The notes under the pieces: generated by a model
Seen by the model: the letters and a program-made list of their open reading frames with translations, nothing else
Databases searched by the model: none
Told to the model about the DNA's origin: nothing
Translations under genes and position numbers: made by a program
Assembly (NCBI RefSeq): GCF_001270265.1
Contig: NZ_LGAP01000001.1
Coordinates: 806,001 to 870,000, forward strand
Source: Ensifer adhaerens
GTDB taxonomy: Bacteria > Pseudomonadota > Alphaproteobacteria > Rhizobiales > Rhizobiaceae
DNA length: 64,000 nucleotides
Direction: 5' to 3'
Shown: piece by piece, positions 57,299-64,000 of the stretch
Layout of the letters: the number at the start of each line of letters is the position of its first letter
Position numbering within the stretch: the stretch's first letter is position 1

Positions 57299-58041
57299 TG
57301 ATGGCGCGCCTGGCGACGTCTGGGCTGCTTCTCGGGGTGGCTGCGCTGATGGCGTCACAGGCATCGGCCGGTGACTATGCCGCATTCCAGCCGATCGGTT
57401 TTTCCTCCGACGGCAATGTCTTTGCCTTCGAGGAATACGGCGTCCAAGACGGTTCGGGTTTCCCTTATTCTACGATCTACGTCGTCGATACACGCAACGA
57501 CAAGTTTCTGCCGGGCGCGCCGGTGCGCGCAGTCGGTCGCGAGGATGGCGCTCCTCTGCACCGGACGAGACACGAGGCGCATCGCCGCGCCGCGCCCTTG
57601 ATCGATGCCTACAGGCTTGCCGATGCGCCGGGACTGCTTGCTGCCTACAATCCGATTACCGAAGCCAATGCGGCGCCCCTGGCTCTGACTTACGATTCCT
57701 TTGCTGCCAACGAAGCGTTCCGCGAGACCTACAGCCTGACGCTCGAGGAGAAGAACTTCGGACCGGGCGGGCTGTGCAAGGACTTCCTGAAGGAGGTCAA
57801 AGGCTTCCGCCTGTCGATGACGATGAAGGCCGGCAGGCCGGTAAGTGACGTGCTGCAGGACGACGCTCGTGTACCGGAAAGCCGCCGTTGCCCGACGGGT
57901 TATCGCATCGGCGGCGCGGTGACGCACATGAACGACGACGGCACGCAAACCCATGTCGTGATGGTGCTGGTCAAATCGCTCGGCTTCGAGGGCACGACCG
58001 ACGGACGATGGATTGCGGTCCCGACCCGGATCGCAAAATGA
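57298..58041 (+). CDS. Predicted exported protein, DUF2259
   Basis: A 247-residue protein with signal peptide MARLATSGLLLGVAALMASQASAG. The rest is the DUF2259 pattern: GDYAAFQPIGFSSDGNVFAFEEYGVQDGSGFPYSTIYVVDTRND at the start, repeated in the middle by ALTYDSFAANEAFRETYSLTLEEKNFGPGGLCKDFLKEVKGF with one Cys, and CPTGYRIGGAVTHMNDDGTQTHVVMVLVKSLGFEGTTDGRWIAVP at the end. The function of DUF2259 is unknown; the Phe/Tyr-rich strand repeats suggest a beta-propeller-like or beta-sandwich fold. It overlaps rpe at its start and the next gene at its end (ATGA), so three genes are coupled. Confidence 0.85.
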   Translation: MMARLATSGLLLGVAALMASQASAGDYAAFQPIGFSSDGNVFAFEEYGVQDGSGFPYSTIYVVDTRNDKFLPGAPVRAVGREDGAPLHRTRHEAHRRAAPLIDAYRLADAPGLLAAYNPITEANAAPLALTYDSFAANEAFRETYSLTLEEKNFGPGGLCKDFLKEVKGFRLSMTMKAGRPVSDVLQDDARVPESRRCPTGYRIGGAVTHMNDDGTQTHVVMVLVKSLGFEGTTDGRWIAVPTRIAK

Positions 58042-58592
58042 ACAACACGGGCGCCGGGGCAAAATCAGCTCATGCTTCTGCGCCGGCCCTGAAGCGCTCG
58101 CGATTCGTACGGGCGTTCCCGTCCGCGCCCGAACTTGTGTTGGGCGCGCCGGCCTGGGGACTGGTGACGGTCGCTTCCGCCTGGTTCGCGCTCTGGCTTC
58201 GCGAAGGCGCCTTAACCTTCAACCTGGCGGAATTGCTTGTGATGTATGGCCTGGGTGGCATGCTGGGCTGGCCGCCTGCTCTGTTCCTTGCGCGCTTCGC
58301 CACGCTTGGCCGTCCTGCCGAAACCCGGTTTGCGGCCTATCTCCTGTGCCTGTCGCTCGGCACGATTGCCGTGACCGCCATGCTGTTTGCGCTCGACTAT
58401 CGGGTGTTTTACGCCCGCTGGCACGCCGATACCGGCACCCGGACCTGGCTCTACCAGTTCGCGTTTACCTCGCTTGTCGCCTTCTACCAGTTCCTCGTGC
58501 TGGGCATTCGGCTCTATCTTCCGGTCGGCGGTGCGGCACTTCTGGCCGTCAGCCTGTGGCTTGCGGGGGCTGAACGCCGTCAACAACGTTGA
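58038..58592 (+). CDS. Small integral membrane protein of unknown function
   Basis: A 184-residue protein with a 45-residue basic N terminus (KSAHASAPALKRSRFVRAFPS) and four hydrophobic segments: about 42-60 (LVLGAPAWGLVTVASAWFALW), 70-92 (LVMYGLGGMLGWPPALFLARF), 102-125 (AAYLLCLSLGTIAVTAMLFAL) and 145-175 (FAFTSLVAFYQFLVLGIRLYLPVGGAALLAVSLWLAG). I do not recognise a family. The start overlaps the stop of the DUF2259 gene, so they are co-translated, and the gene precedes purB by 63 bases. Rhizobial origin and coupling are the only clues to function. Confidence 0.8.
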   Translation: MNNTGAGAKSAHASAPALKRSRFVRAFPSAPELVLGAPAWGLVTVASAWFALWLREGALTFNLAELLVMYGLGGMLGWPPALFLARFATLGRPAETRFAAYLLCLSLGTIAVTAMLFALDYRVFYARWHADTGTRTWLYQFAFTSLVAFYQFLVLGIRLYLPVGGAALLAVSLWLAGAERRQQR

Positions 58593-58655
58593 GCTTGCCG
58601 GGCATCTTTGCTAGAGGCACAGCCATCCTCCACTGATGACGAAAGCTGAGAGCCC

Positions 58656-59957
58656 ATGATCCCCCGTTATTCCCGACCGGAAATGGTGGCCATCTGGTCG
58701 CCGGAAACCAAGTTCCGCATCTGGTTCGAGATCGAGGCCCATGCCTGCGATGCGCTGGCCGAAATCGGCGTGATCCCGAAAGATGCTGCAAAGACGATCT
58801 GGGAAAAGGGTGGCGCCGCCACGTTCGACGTCGATCGTATCGACGAAATCGAAGCCGTCACCAAGCACGATGTCATCGCGTTCCTGACGCATCTGGCAGA
58901 GTTCGTCGGCCCTGACAGCCGCTTCATCCACCAGGGCATGACGTCCTCCGACGTGCTCGACACCTGCTTCAACGTGCAGCTGGTACGCGCGACCGACCTT
59001 CTGCTGGCCGACATGGACAAGCTGCTGGAAGCGCTGAAGCGTCGCGCCTTCGAGCACAAGGATACGGTGACGATCGGCCGTTCGCACGGTATCCACGCAG
59101 AACCGACCACCTTCGGTGTCAAGCTGGCGCTGGCCTATGCCGAGTTCGATCGCTGCAAGCAGCGTCTTATCGCAGCCCGTGAGGAAGTTGCCACCTGCGC
59201 CATCTCCGGCGCCGTCGGCACCTTCGCCAATATCGACCCGCGCGTCGAGGAACACGTCGCCAAGGCGCTTGGGCTGAAGCCGGAGCCGGTCTCCACCCAG
59301 GTGATCCCGCGTGACCGCCACGCGATGTATTTCGCCACCCTTGGCGTCGTCGCCTCGTCGATCGAGCGCCTGGCCACCGAAATCCGCCACCTGCAGCGCA
59401 CCGAAGTCCTCGAAGCGGAAGAATATTTCTCGCCGGGACAGAAGGGCTCGTCGGCCATGCCGCACAAGCGCAATCCGGTGCTGACCGAAAACCTCACGGG
59501 TCTTGCCCGCATGGTCCGCGCCTTTGCTATTCCGGCAATGGAAAACGTGGCGCTCTGGCACGAGCGCGATATCTCGCATTCCTCGGTCGAGCGCATGATC
59601 GGCCCGGATGCGACGGTGACGCTCGACTTCGCGCTTGCCCGCTTGACCGGCGTGATCGACAAGCTGCTCGTCTATCCCGACAACATGACCAAGAACATGA
59701 ACAAGTTCCGCGGTCTCGTTCACTCGCAGCGCGTCCTGCTCGCCCTGACGCAGGCCGGCGTGTCGCGTGAGGATGCCTATCGCCTCGTCCAGCGCAACGC
59801 GATGAAGGTCTGGGAACAGGGCAAGGACTTCCTGGAGGAGTTGCTTGCCGATGCCGAGGTTCGTGCGGCCCTGTCGGAAGCTGACATCCGCGAAAAGTTC
59901 GATCTGGGTTACCACACCAAGCACGTCGACACGATCTTCAGCCGTGTCTTTGGCTAA
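58656..59957 (+). CDS. purB: Adenylosuccinate lyase
   Basis: PurB acts twice in purine synthesis: it splits SAICAR to AICAR and adenylosuccinate to AMP, each time releasing fumarate. The 433-residue protein has IPRYSRPEMVAIWSPETKFRIWFEIE, the substrate residues of HDVIAFLTHLAE and SRFIHQGMTSSDVLDT, the histidine in TIGRSHGIHAEPTTFG, and the fumarase/aspartase signature GSSAMPHKRNPVLTENLTGLAR around residue 265 with the catalytic Ser loop. The end is HTKHVDTIF. Size and start are typical of the alphaproteobacterial form. It is followed by a half RIME-like repeat and, 120 bases on, by a strong terminator. Confidence 0.98.
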   Translation: MIPRYSRPEMVAIWSPETKFRIWFEIEAHACDALAEIGVIPKDAAKTIWEKGGAATFDVDRIDEIEAVTKHDVIAFLTHLAEFVGPDSRFIHQGMTSSDVLDTCFNVQLVRATDLLLADMDKLLEALKRRAFEHKDTVTIGRSHGIHAEPTTFGVKLALAYAEFDRCKQRLIAAREEVATCAISGAVGTFANIDPRVEEHVAKALGLKPEPVSTQVIPRDRHAMYFATLGVVASSIERLATEIRHLQRTEVLEAEEYFSPGQKGSSAMPHKRNPVLTENLTGLARMVRAFAIPAMENVALWHERDISHSSVERMIGPDATVTLDFALARLTGVIDKLLVYPDNMTKNMNKFRGLVHSQRVLLALTQAGVSREDAYRLVQRNAMKVWEQGKDFLEELLADAEVRAALSEADIREKFDLGYHTKHVDTIFSRVFG

Positions 59958-60002
59958 GCATGTCGCGCAAAAGTGTGCGGCCGCTTTGCGGTAACGACAT
60001 GC
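59958..60002. repeat. RIME-like palindrome, half copy
   Basis: This 45-bp palindrome is nearly identical to the first palindrome of the element at 39543-39587 (GCATGTCGCGCAAAAGTGTG then GCATGTCG inverted), differing by a few bases in the loop (CGGCCGC for CAGCGGT). It lies directly after the purB stop codon. The second palindrome of the full element is missing here. Confidence 0.8.
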
Positions 60003-60079
60003 GCAAGAAATAAAGGCCGGGCGCGATAGCCGCCCGGTTCGTGCCAGAACGAAGCACGTTTCTGTTGTAACGCTCGATG

Positions 60080-60121
60080 ATGCCCGCATTTGACGCAGTC
60101 TGGTCAAATGCGGGCATTTTT
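60080..60121 (+). terminator. Strong intrinsic terminator downstream of purB
   Basis: A perfect 15-bp stem (ATGCCCGCATTTGAC / GTCAAATGCGGGCAT, loop GCAGTCTG) followed by TTTTT. It should terminate purB transcripts just before the PilZ gene. Confidence 0.92.
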
Positions 60122-60186
60122 GTTAGCAAGGAATTCAATCATTGCGTGAGATGATCGAGCCTGATCAATTCAGATCGAGGGTTCAC

Positions 60187-60492
60187 ATGGCCTACAAGGA
60201 CAGTGTTCAGCGTACGGCTGCGCGCACGCAGACGAAGATTACCGGGACGGTCACCTGCAAGACGGGCGCGAGCAACGGCATCGTCACGGATCTTTCCGCT
60301 GAAGGCATCTGCTTTCAGCTTTATTTCGACATCAACGCCCGCACCGGACAGGAAGTAACGATCCGCAGCGAAGAACTCGGATTTCTGACCGGAATGGTGC
60401 GCTGGTATCGCGGTGACAAGATCGGCATCAAGCTCAATCTGTCGTCCAACACCGCTGCCCAGATTTCGTCCTACTACAAGTATTTCAAGTAG
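60187..60492 (+). CDS. PilZ-domain c-di-GMP-binding protein
   Basis: A 101-residue single-domain PilZ protein. The domain starts after VQRTAARTQTKITGTVTCKTG and contains the SNGIVTDLSAEGICFQLYF segment (equivalent to the D/N-x-S-x-x-G motif) and ending strands VTIRSEELGFLTGMVRWYRGDKIGIKLN. The RxxxR motif that binds c-di-GMP is not clear: Arg residues near the start are spaced differently, so binding needs a check. ATG 60187 follows GAGGG at six bases; an upstream in-frame TTG at 60142 adds 15 residues. It has its own terminators on both sides, and the window also encodes two GGDEF proteins. Confidence 0.85.
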   Translation: MAYKDSVQRTAARTQTKITGTVTCKTGASNGIVTDLSAEGICFQLYFDINARTGQEVTIRSEELGFLTGMVRWYRGDKIGIKLNLSSNTAAQISSYYKYFK

Positions 60493-60514
60493 TTCGAGCG
60501 ATCATCGCAAGAAG

Positions 60515-60547
60515 AAACGGCCAGCCTGGCGAAGGCTGGCCGTTTTT
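60515..60547 (+). terminator. Intrinsic terminator after the PilZ gene
   Basis: A 12-bp stem (AAACGGCCAGCC / GGCTGGCCGTTT, loop TGGCGAA) followed by TTTTT. The left arm also begins with AAA, so it could work toward the convergent DUF2189 gene too. Confidence 0.88.
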
Positions 60548-60551
60548 GTCG

Positions 60552-61367
60552 TCATCGCCTGCGGCGGGGTGGACCCGGCTCAATCATCTTGCGATACATG
60601 TGCCACGTCGCGTGACCGAGGATAGGCATGATCACGGCGAGACCGACGAAGACCGGGATAGAGCCGATCAGCAGGCCAGCGGCAATGATAAATCCCCAGA
60701 AGGCGACCGGTATGGGATTGACGAGTGTTGCGCGGATCGACGTTTCGACCGCGGTCACGGCGCCGACGTCACGATCGATCAGCAACGGGAACGACACCAC
60801 GCTGATCGACAGCACGATGACGGCGAAAACGAACCCCACGGCATTGCCGACCAAGATCAGGTTCCAGCCCTGTTCCGTGCCGACGATGCCATTCCAGAAG
60901 GCGGCAATCGATGCCGGCGGTTCGGCGCCGAACATCCTGACATAGAGAGCCTGTGCCACCAGCAGCCAGGCGATGAATATGAAGAACAGCATCGCCCCGA
61001 CGGCCAGGATGGAGGGCAGCGCCGGAGAACGATGCAGGCGGAAGGCGTGAGGCCAGGACGTATCCATGCCGAGTTCGCGACGCCTGCTGATTTCATAAAG
61101 ACCGATGGCCGCAACCGGTCCGACAAGGGCAAAGCCTGATGCTAGCGGGTAAAGCAGCGGTAGCATGTTGGCGCCTGCACTCCAGGTCATCAGCACGGCG
61201 CCGGCGATGGGATAAATCAAGCAGAGAAAAACATAGTGAGACGGCTTTTCGCGAAAGTCGCTGAACCCGAGGCGCAACGCATCCATCACGTCAGCTAGGC
61301 CGATCTTTCGTATGCCGGGATGGGCGACACTCGCGTCCGATCCCGACAGAACATGAAATGTTGTCAT
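60552..61367 (-). CDS. DUF2189 integral membrane protein
   Basis: A 271-residue protein with the DUF2189 pattern: IRKIGLADVMDALRLGFSDFREKPSHYVFLCLIYPIAGAVLM, the conserved YEISRRRELG at about residue 115, FPLLIDRDVGAVTAVETS, and six hydrophobic segments (about 45-65, 72-98, 135-158, 175-205, 217-235, 240-262). The function of DUF2189 is not established; family members are inner-membrane proteins found widely in alpha- and gammaproteobacteria. ATG 61365-61367 with GAGG about ten bases upstream. It is convergent with the PilZ gene and divergent from the RBBP9-like hydrolase gene. Confidence 0.87.
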   Translation of the reverse strand: MTTFHVLSGSDASVAHPGIRKIGLADVMDALRLGFSDFREKPSHYVFLCLIYPIAGAVLMTWSAGANMLPLLYPLASGFALVGPVAAIGLYEISRRRELGMDTSWPHAFRLHRSPALPSILAVGAMLFFIFIAWLLVAQALYVRMFGAEPPASIAAFWNGIVGTEQGWNLILVGNAVGFVFAVIVLSISVVSFPLLIDRDVGAVTAVETSIRATLVNPIPVAFWGFIIAAGLLIGSIPVFVGLAVIMPILGHATWHMYRKMIEPGPPRRRR

Positions 61368-61528
61368 GGCTCACACTCCTCAACCACCACAGAGCGGCCC
61401 CGGACCAGCGACAACGGCAAAACTCGAGCCGCATCGACCGCGACCTGCATTGGCGAGTATACATAAAATGCAGGCTCTGTCGCCTACGCCTTGACTTCGA
61501 CGAGTTTCGACGCCACATCGCGGCCATT

Positions 61529-62083
61529 ATGAAACTTTCCGACGCCCATATCCTGATCGTTCCCGGCTACACCAATTCTGGTCCCGACCATTGGCAGTCC
61601 CGTTGGGAGAGAAAAATGTCCACGGCTCGCCGCGTGGAGCAGGCCGAATGGGCCAAGCCCGTGCGCGAGGATTGGGTGGCGCGCATGATCGAGGAGGTCA
61701 ATGCCGCCGAAAAGCCGGTCGTAATCGTCGCTCACTCGCTCGGCGTTGCGACCGCGGTCCATGCCTTGCCTCACATCGAAAAGAAGATCGCCGGCGCCTT
61801 CCTGGTCGCCCCGCCGGATGTGGCCAATGCCGCGATCCGGCCGAAGCACCTGATGACTTTCGGGCCATATCCGCGCGATCCGCTGCCGTTCCCATCGCTC
61901 ATGGTCGCAAGCCGCAACGATCCGTTCGGCTCCTATGAGCATGCCGACGAGATCGCCAAATCCTGGGGGTCCCTGCTGGTGGACGCCGGGGAATCCGGCC
62001 ATCTCAACACCGAGTCCGGGCACGGCCCGTGGCCGGAAGGCACGATGGTCTTCGCGCAGTTTCTCAGCCGCCTGCAGCCCTGA
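61529..62083 (+). CDS. RBBP9/YdeN-type alpha/beta hydrolase
   Basis: A 184-residue hydrolase of the RBBP9/YdeN (DUF1211-distinct, Ser_hydrolase) family: ILIVPGYTNSGPDHWQSRWERK at the start, the nucleophile elbow VVIVAHSLGVATAVHAL (Ser about 79), PSLMVASRNDPFGSYEHADEIA with the acid, and the catalytic histidine in AGESGHLNTESGHGPWPEG. These are the standard blocks. The ATG at 61529 starts the domain right away; a longer in-frame form lacks homology-like sequence. RBBP9 proteins are small serine hydrolases of mostly unknown physiological substrate. The 3' end is 82 bases before the next gene. Confidence 0.9.
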   Translation: MKLSDAHILIVPGYTNSGPDHWQSRWERKMSTARRVEQAEWAKPVREDWVARMIEEVNAAEKPVVIVAHSLGVATAVHALPHIEKKIAGAFLVAPPDVANAAIRPKHLMTFGPYPRDPLPFPSLMVASRNDPFGSYEHADEIAKSWGSLLVDAGESGHLNTESGHGPWPEGTMVFAQFLSRLQP

Positions 62084-62165
62084 TCGCACTGCTAATAAGA
62101 CGACTCGGCATTAATCCGAAGTTCATGGTCCGCGATCATCATCTGCCGGCAACAAATGCTGGATC

Positions 62166-64000
62166 GTGGGATACGTGACCGGACCGAAAGATCCCATCAA
62201 CAACAAACGCCGTGCATCGGCGAAGCTAGACATTGTGATGCAATCGGCGCTGGACCAGCTGCCGGTCGGGGCGATCGTTGTCGACGAAACAGGGACGATC
62301 GTTTCGGCAAGCCCTTATGTCTGCGATCTTTTGCGCCTTCGGTCGTCTGAGTTGCTCAATCGGTTTCTCCATGACCTTGTTCATGCCGACGACCACCACC
62401 TGCTGTCGCCCAATGAGATGTCGCAACCTTCCGCATCCGCCCAAACGATCCGCTTGCATGGCGCTGCCGACACTGTTTCTCTGGTTTGTACCTCTTCTGC
62501 AATGGCGGACAACCGCTTGTTGCTGATGCTTCCGGTCGACCACCTCATCTGCGAGATTGCCGGACTTCGCAACGATGAAACGCGGTGGAAATATGCGCTT
62601 GAAAGTGCGCTCGAAGGCGTCTGGGATCACGATTTTTCGACCGGAAACCTCTTCTATTCCACCACGTGGAAGCGTCTGCGCGGCCTTCCTGACGACGCCG
62701 AGGTCGACGGCTCGCTCGATGCCTGGATCGAGAATGTGCATCCGGACGATCGTGCCCATGTGTTGGCTTCGATCGGCCGCCAGGATTCGGGCGAGGTCAC
62801 CTACAACACGTTCCAGTATCGCGAACGCCATGCGGACGGACATTGGGTCTGGATCGAAAGCCGCGGCGCATCCGTCGCCTATGGAGAGGACGGCAAGCCC
62901 AGTCGCATCATCGGCACCGACACGGATATTACGCCGCGAAAGGAGGCCGAGACGCGGCTTGAGGAAATCTCGAGGCGTCTGCGGCTGGCGCTCGACGTCT
63001 CGAAGATCGGCGTGTTCGACCACAATCTCGAAACCCAGGAGACCCTTTGGGACGGACGCATTTTGAGCATCTATGGCCTTGATCCTGAGGCCGGCGCGCC
63101 GAGTGGCCGCAACTGGGAAGACATGCTGCATCCCGACGACCGGGAAATCGCTGTCGGGCGCGTCAACGATGGCGTCGCGGCGGGAGCCCCCTTCACCAAT
63201 GCTTTTCGGATCATCCGCGCCGATGGAGAGATCAGGCACATTCGCGCCAACACGGCGTTCTATGTCGATCGCGATGGCACGCGTAAACTGATCGGTGCGA
63301 ACTGGGACGTCACGGAAGACGTGGCGCTGCAGGAGGAATTGCGCAAGGCCAAGGCTTCAGCCGAGGCCCGCAACCGTGAACTTGAAGAAGCGCGCATCCG
63401 CATCGAATATAACGCGTTGCACGACTATCTGACGGACCTGCCGAATCGGCGCTACCTTGATCAGATCCTCGCCGATGATCCGACGCTCAATGCCATCCTC
63501 CACCTCGATCTCGATCGCTTCAAGCAGATCAACGACACGCTCGGGCATCAGGCCGGCGATGCGATGCTGACGCGTGCGGCCGCGATCCTGCAGTCTCATG
63601 CCGATCAGGACGACTTCATCGCCCGCATCGGCGGCGACGAATTCGTCATCCTTTGCCGTCGTGGCCGCAGCCTTGGCGAGCTGGGAGACCTCGCAGCGCG
63701 CATCGTCCATGCCTTCCGCCGCCCTATTCCCTATGACGGTCAGCTTTGCCGGCTGGGCGCCAGCATCGGCATCGCCTGGAGGGGCGAGAGCGACACCGAT
63801 CCGAAGCAATTGCTAATGAACGCCGATATCGCACTCTATCGTGCCAAAAGTCTCGGCCGCGACCGCTTCGAGGTGTTTTCCGAGCAGATCCAGAACCAGA
63901 TCCTCAGCGCCAAGCGCACCGGCGACGATATCCGGCAGGCGATCGAGGAAGGCCAGTTCGTGCCCTACTACCAGCCTCAGTTCGACGCCCGCTCGCTCGA
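62166..64000 (+). CDS. PAS-GGDEF-EAL signalling protein, cut by the window end
   Basis: A continuous frame of at least 611 codons runs off the right edge. Three PAS-like domains follow one another: about 20-120 (LPVGAIVVDETGTIVSASPYVCDLL), about 145-265 (LEGVWDHDFSTGNLFYSTTWKRLRGLP, ending in the PAC motif IIGTDTDITPRKEAE) and about 275-395 (LALDVSKIGVFDHNLETQETLWDGRILSIYG, ending LIGANWDVTED). The GGDEF domain covers about 415-570, with HDYLTDLPNRRYLDQIL and intact active motif ARIGGDEFVILC. The EAL domain begins at about 590 (AIEEGQFVPYYQPQFD). No RxxD site stands before GGDEF. Start options are GTG 62166 (used), GTG 62175 and ATG 62238; none has a strong ribosome binding site. It should both make and break c-di-GMP or use one activity only. 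Confidence 0.9.
   Translation, partial: MGYVTGPKDPINNKRRASAKLDIVMQSALDQLPVGAIVVDETGTIVSASPYVCDLLRLRSSELLNRFLHDLVHADDHHLLSPNEMSQPSASAQTIRLHGAADTVSLVCTSSAMADNRLLLMLPVDHLICEIAGLRNDETRWKYALESALEGVWDHDFSTGNLFYSTTWKRLRGLPDDAEVDGSLDAWIENVHPDDRAHVLASIGRQDSGEVTYNTFQYRERHADGHWVWIESRGASVAYGEDGKPSRIIGTDTDITPRKEAETRLEEISRRLRLALDVSKIGVFDHNLETQETLWDGRILSIYGLDPEAGAPSGRNWEDMLHPDDREIAVGRVNDGVAAGAPFTNAFRIIRADGEIRHIRANTAFYVDRDGTRKLIGANWDVTEDVALQEELRKAKASAEARNRELEEARIRIEYNALHDYLTDLPNRRYLDQILADDPTLNAILHLDLDRFKQINDTLGHQAGDAMLTRAAAILQSHADQDDFIARIGGDEFVILCRRGRSLGELGDLAARIVHAFRRPIPYDGQLCRLGASIGIAWRGESDTDPKQLLMNADIALYRAKSLGRDRFEVFSEQIQNQILSAKRTGDDIRQAIEEGQFVPYYQPQFDARSL

Overview
The window looks like a chromosomal segment of an alphaproteobacterium of the order Hyphomicrobiales, most likely Sinorhizobium/Ensifer or a close relative. 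This rests on high GC with strong GC bias at third codon positions, typical rhizobial gene products, a GTTC-N7-GTTC SOS box, an Irr-type iron box in front of a suf cluster, and intergenic palindromic repeats of the kind I associate with Sinorhizobium. The species call is an inference, because no search could be run. There is no IS element, transposase, phage gene, CRISPR array, tRNA or rRNA that I can support. This is core genome with a few accessory details.

Layout. 1-5.9 kb: a LysR regulator next to the first codons of a divergent gene, then gyrA, a MarC membrane protein, a 374-bp intergenic element with terminal inverted repeats, and ssb. 6-15.7 kb: SOS-controlled uvrA, a GNAT enzyme, a DUF72 protein, then B12-dependent ribonucleotide reductase nrdJ behind tandem NrdR-like boxes, followed by a 44-aa basic protein. 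15.7-20.8 kb: small and poorly characterised genes (a 43-aa lipoprotein, an 80-aa membrane protein, the CbpA/CbpM co-chaperone pair, an NTF2-like protein, a 49-aa exported peptide) and a copper-related pair in which a YcnI domain is fused to a PCuAC domain. 20.9-25.5 kb: tandem glycine riboswitch and gcvTHP. 25.6-27.5 kb: a PAS histidine kinase with a single-domain response regulator.

27.6-34.8 kb: one long suf operon (class-I cysteine desulfurase, sufB, sufC, sufD, sufS, sufT-like, sufA), with a candidate Irr box upstream and a clear intrinsic terminator downstream. 34.9-48.3 kb: an alpha/beta hydrolase, a membrane diguanylate cyclase, anmK divergent from tyrS, a large AsmA-like protein, a Bcp peroxiredoxin, a DUF455 protein, an M23 peptidase, a DEAD-box RNA helicase and a Nudix hydrolase. 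48.3-53.6 kb: a tight six-gene operon for maturation of a molybdenum hydroxylase (MoxR ATPase, CoxE-like VWA protein, two half-XdhC proteins, a molybdopterin-binding/cytidylyltransferase fusion, TfoX-like) without the hydroxylase itself. 53.7-64 kb: a flavin reductase-like protein, a Leu/Ile/Val-type binding protein, an S58 peptidase, rpe, a DUF2259 protein, a small membrane protein, purB, a PilZ protein, a DUF2189 protein, an RBBP9-like hydrolase and a PAS-GGDEF-EAL protein cut by the window end.

Working together: DNA topology and repair (gyrA, ssb, uvrA), deoxynucleotide supply (nrdJ), one-carbon supply (gcv) and purine synthesis (purB) are housekeeping. The suf operon supplies Fe-S clusters under probable iron control. 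The molybdenum-hydroxylase maturation operon must serve an enzyme encoded elsewhere. Three c-di-GMP genes (two GGDEF, one PilZ) are scattered rather than clustered. No wholly new multi-gene system is evident. The most interesting under-described items are the inverted-repeat intergenic element at 4809-5182 and its diverged partner near 54.4 kb, the YcnI-PCuAC fusion with its exported Cys-rich neighbour, the nrdJ leader, and three small genes.
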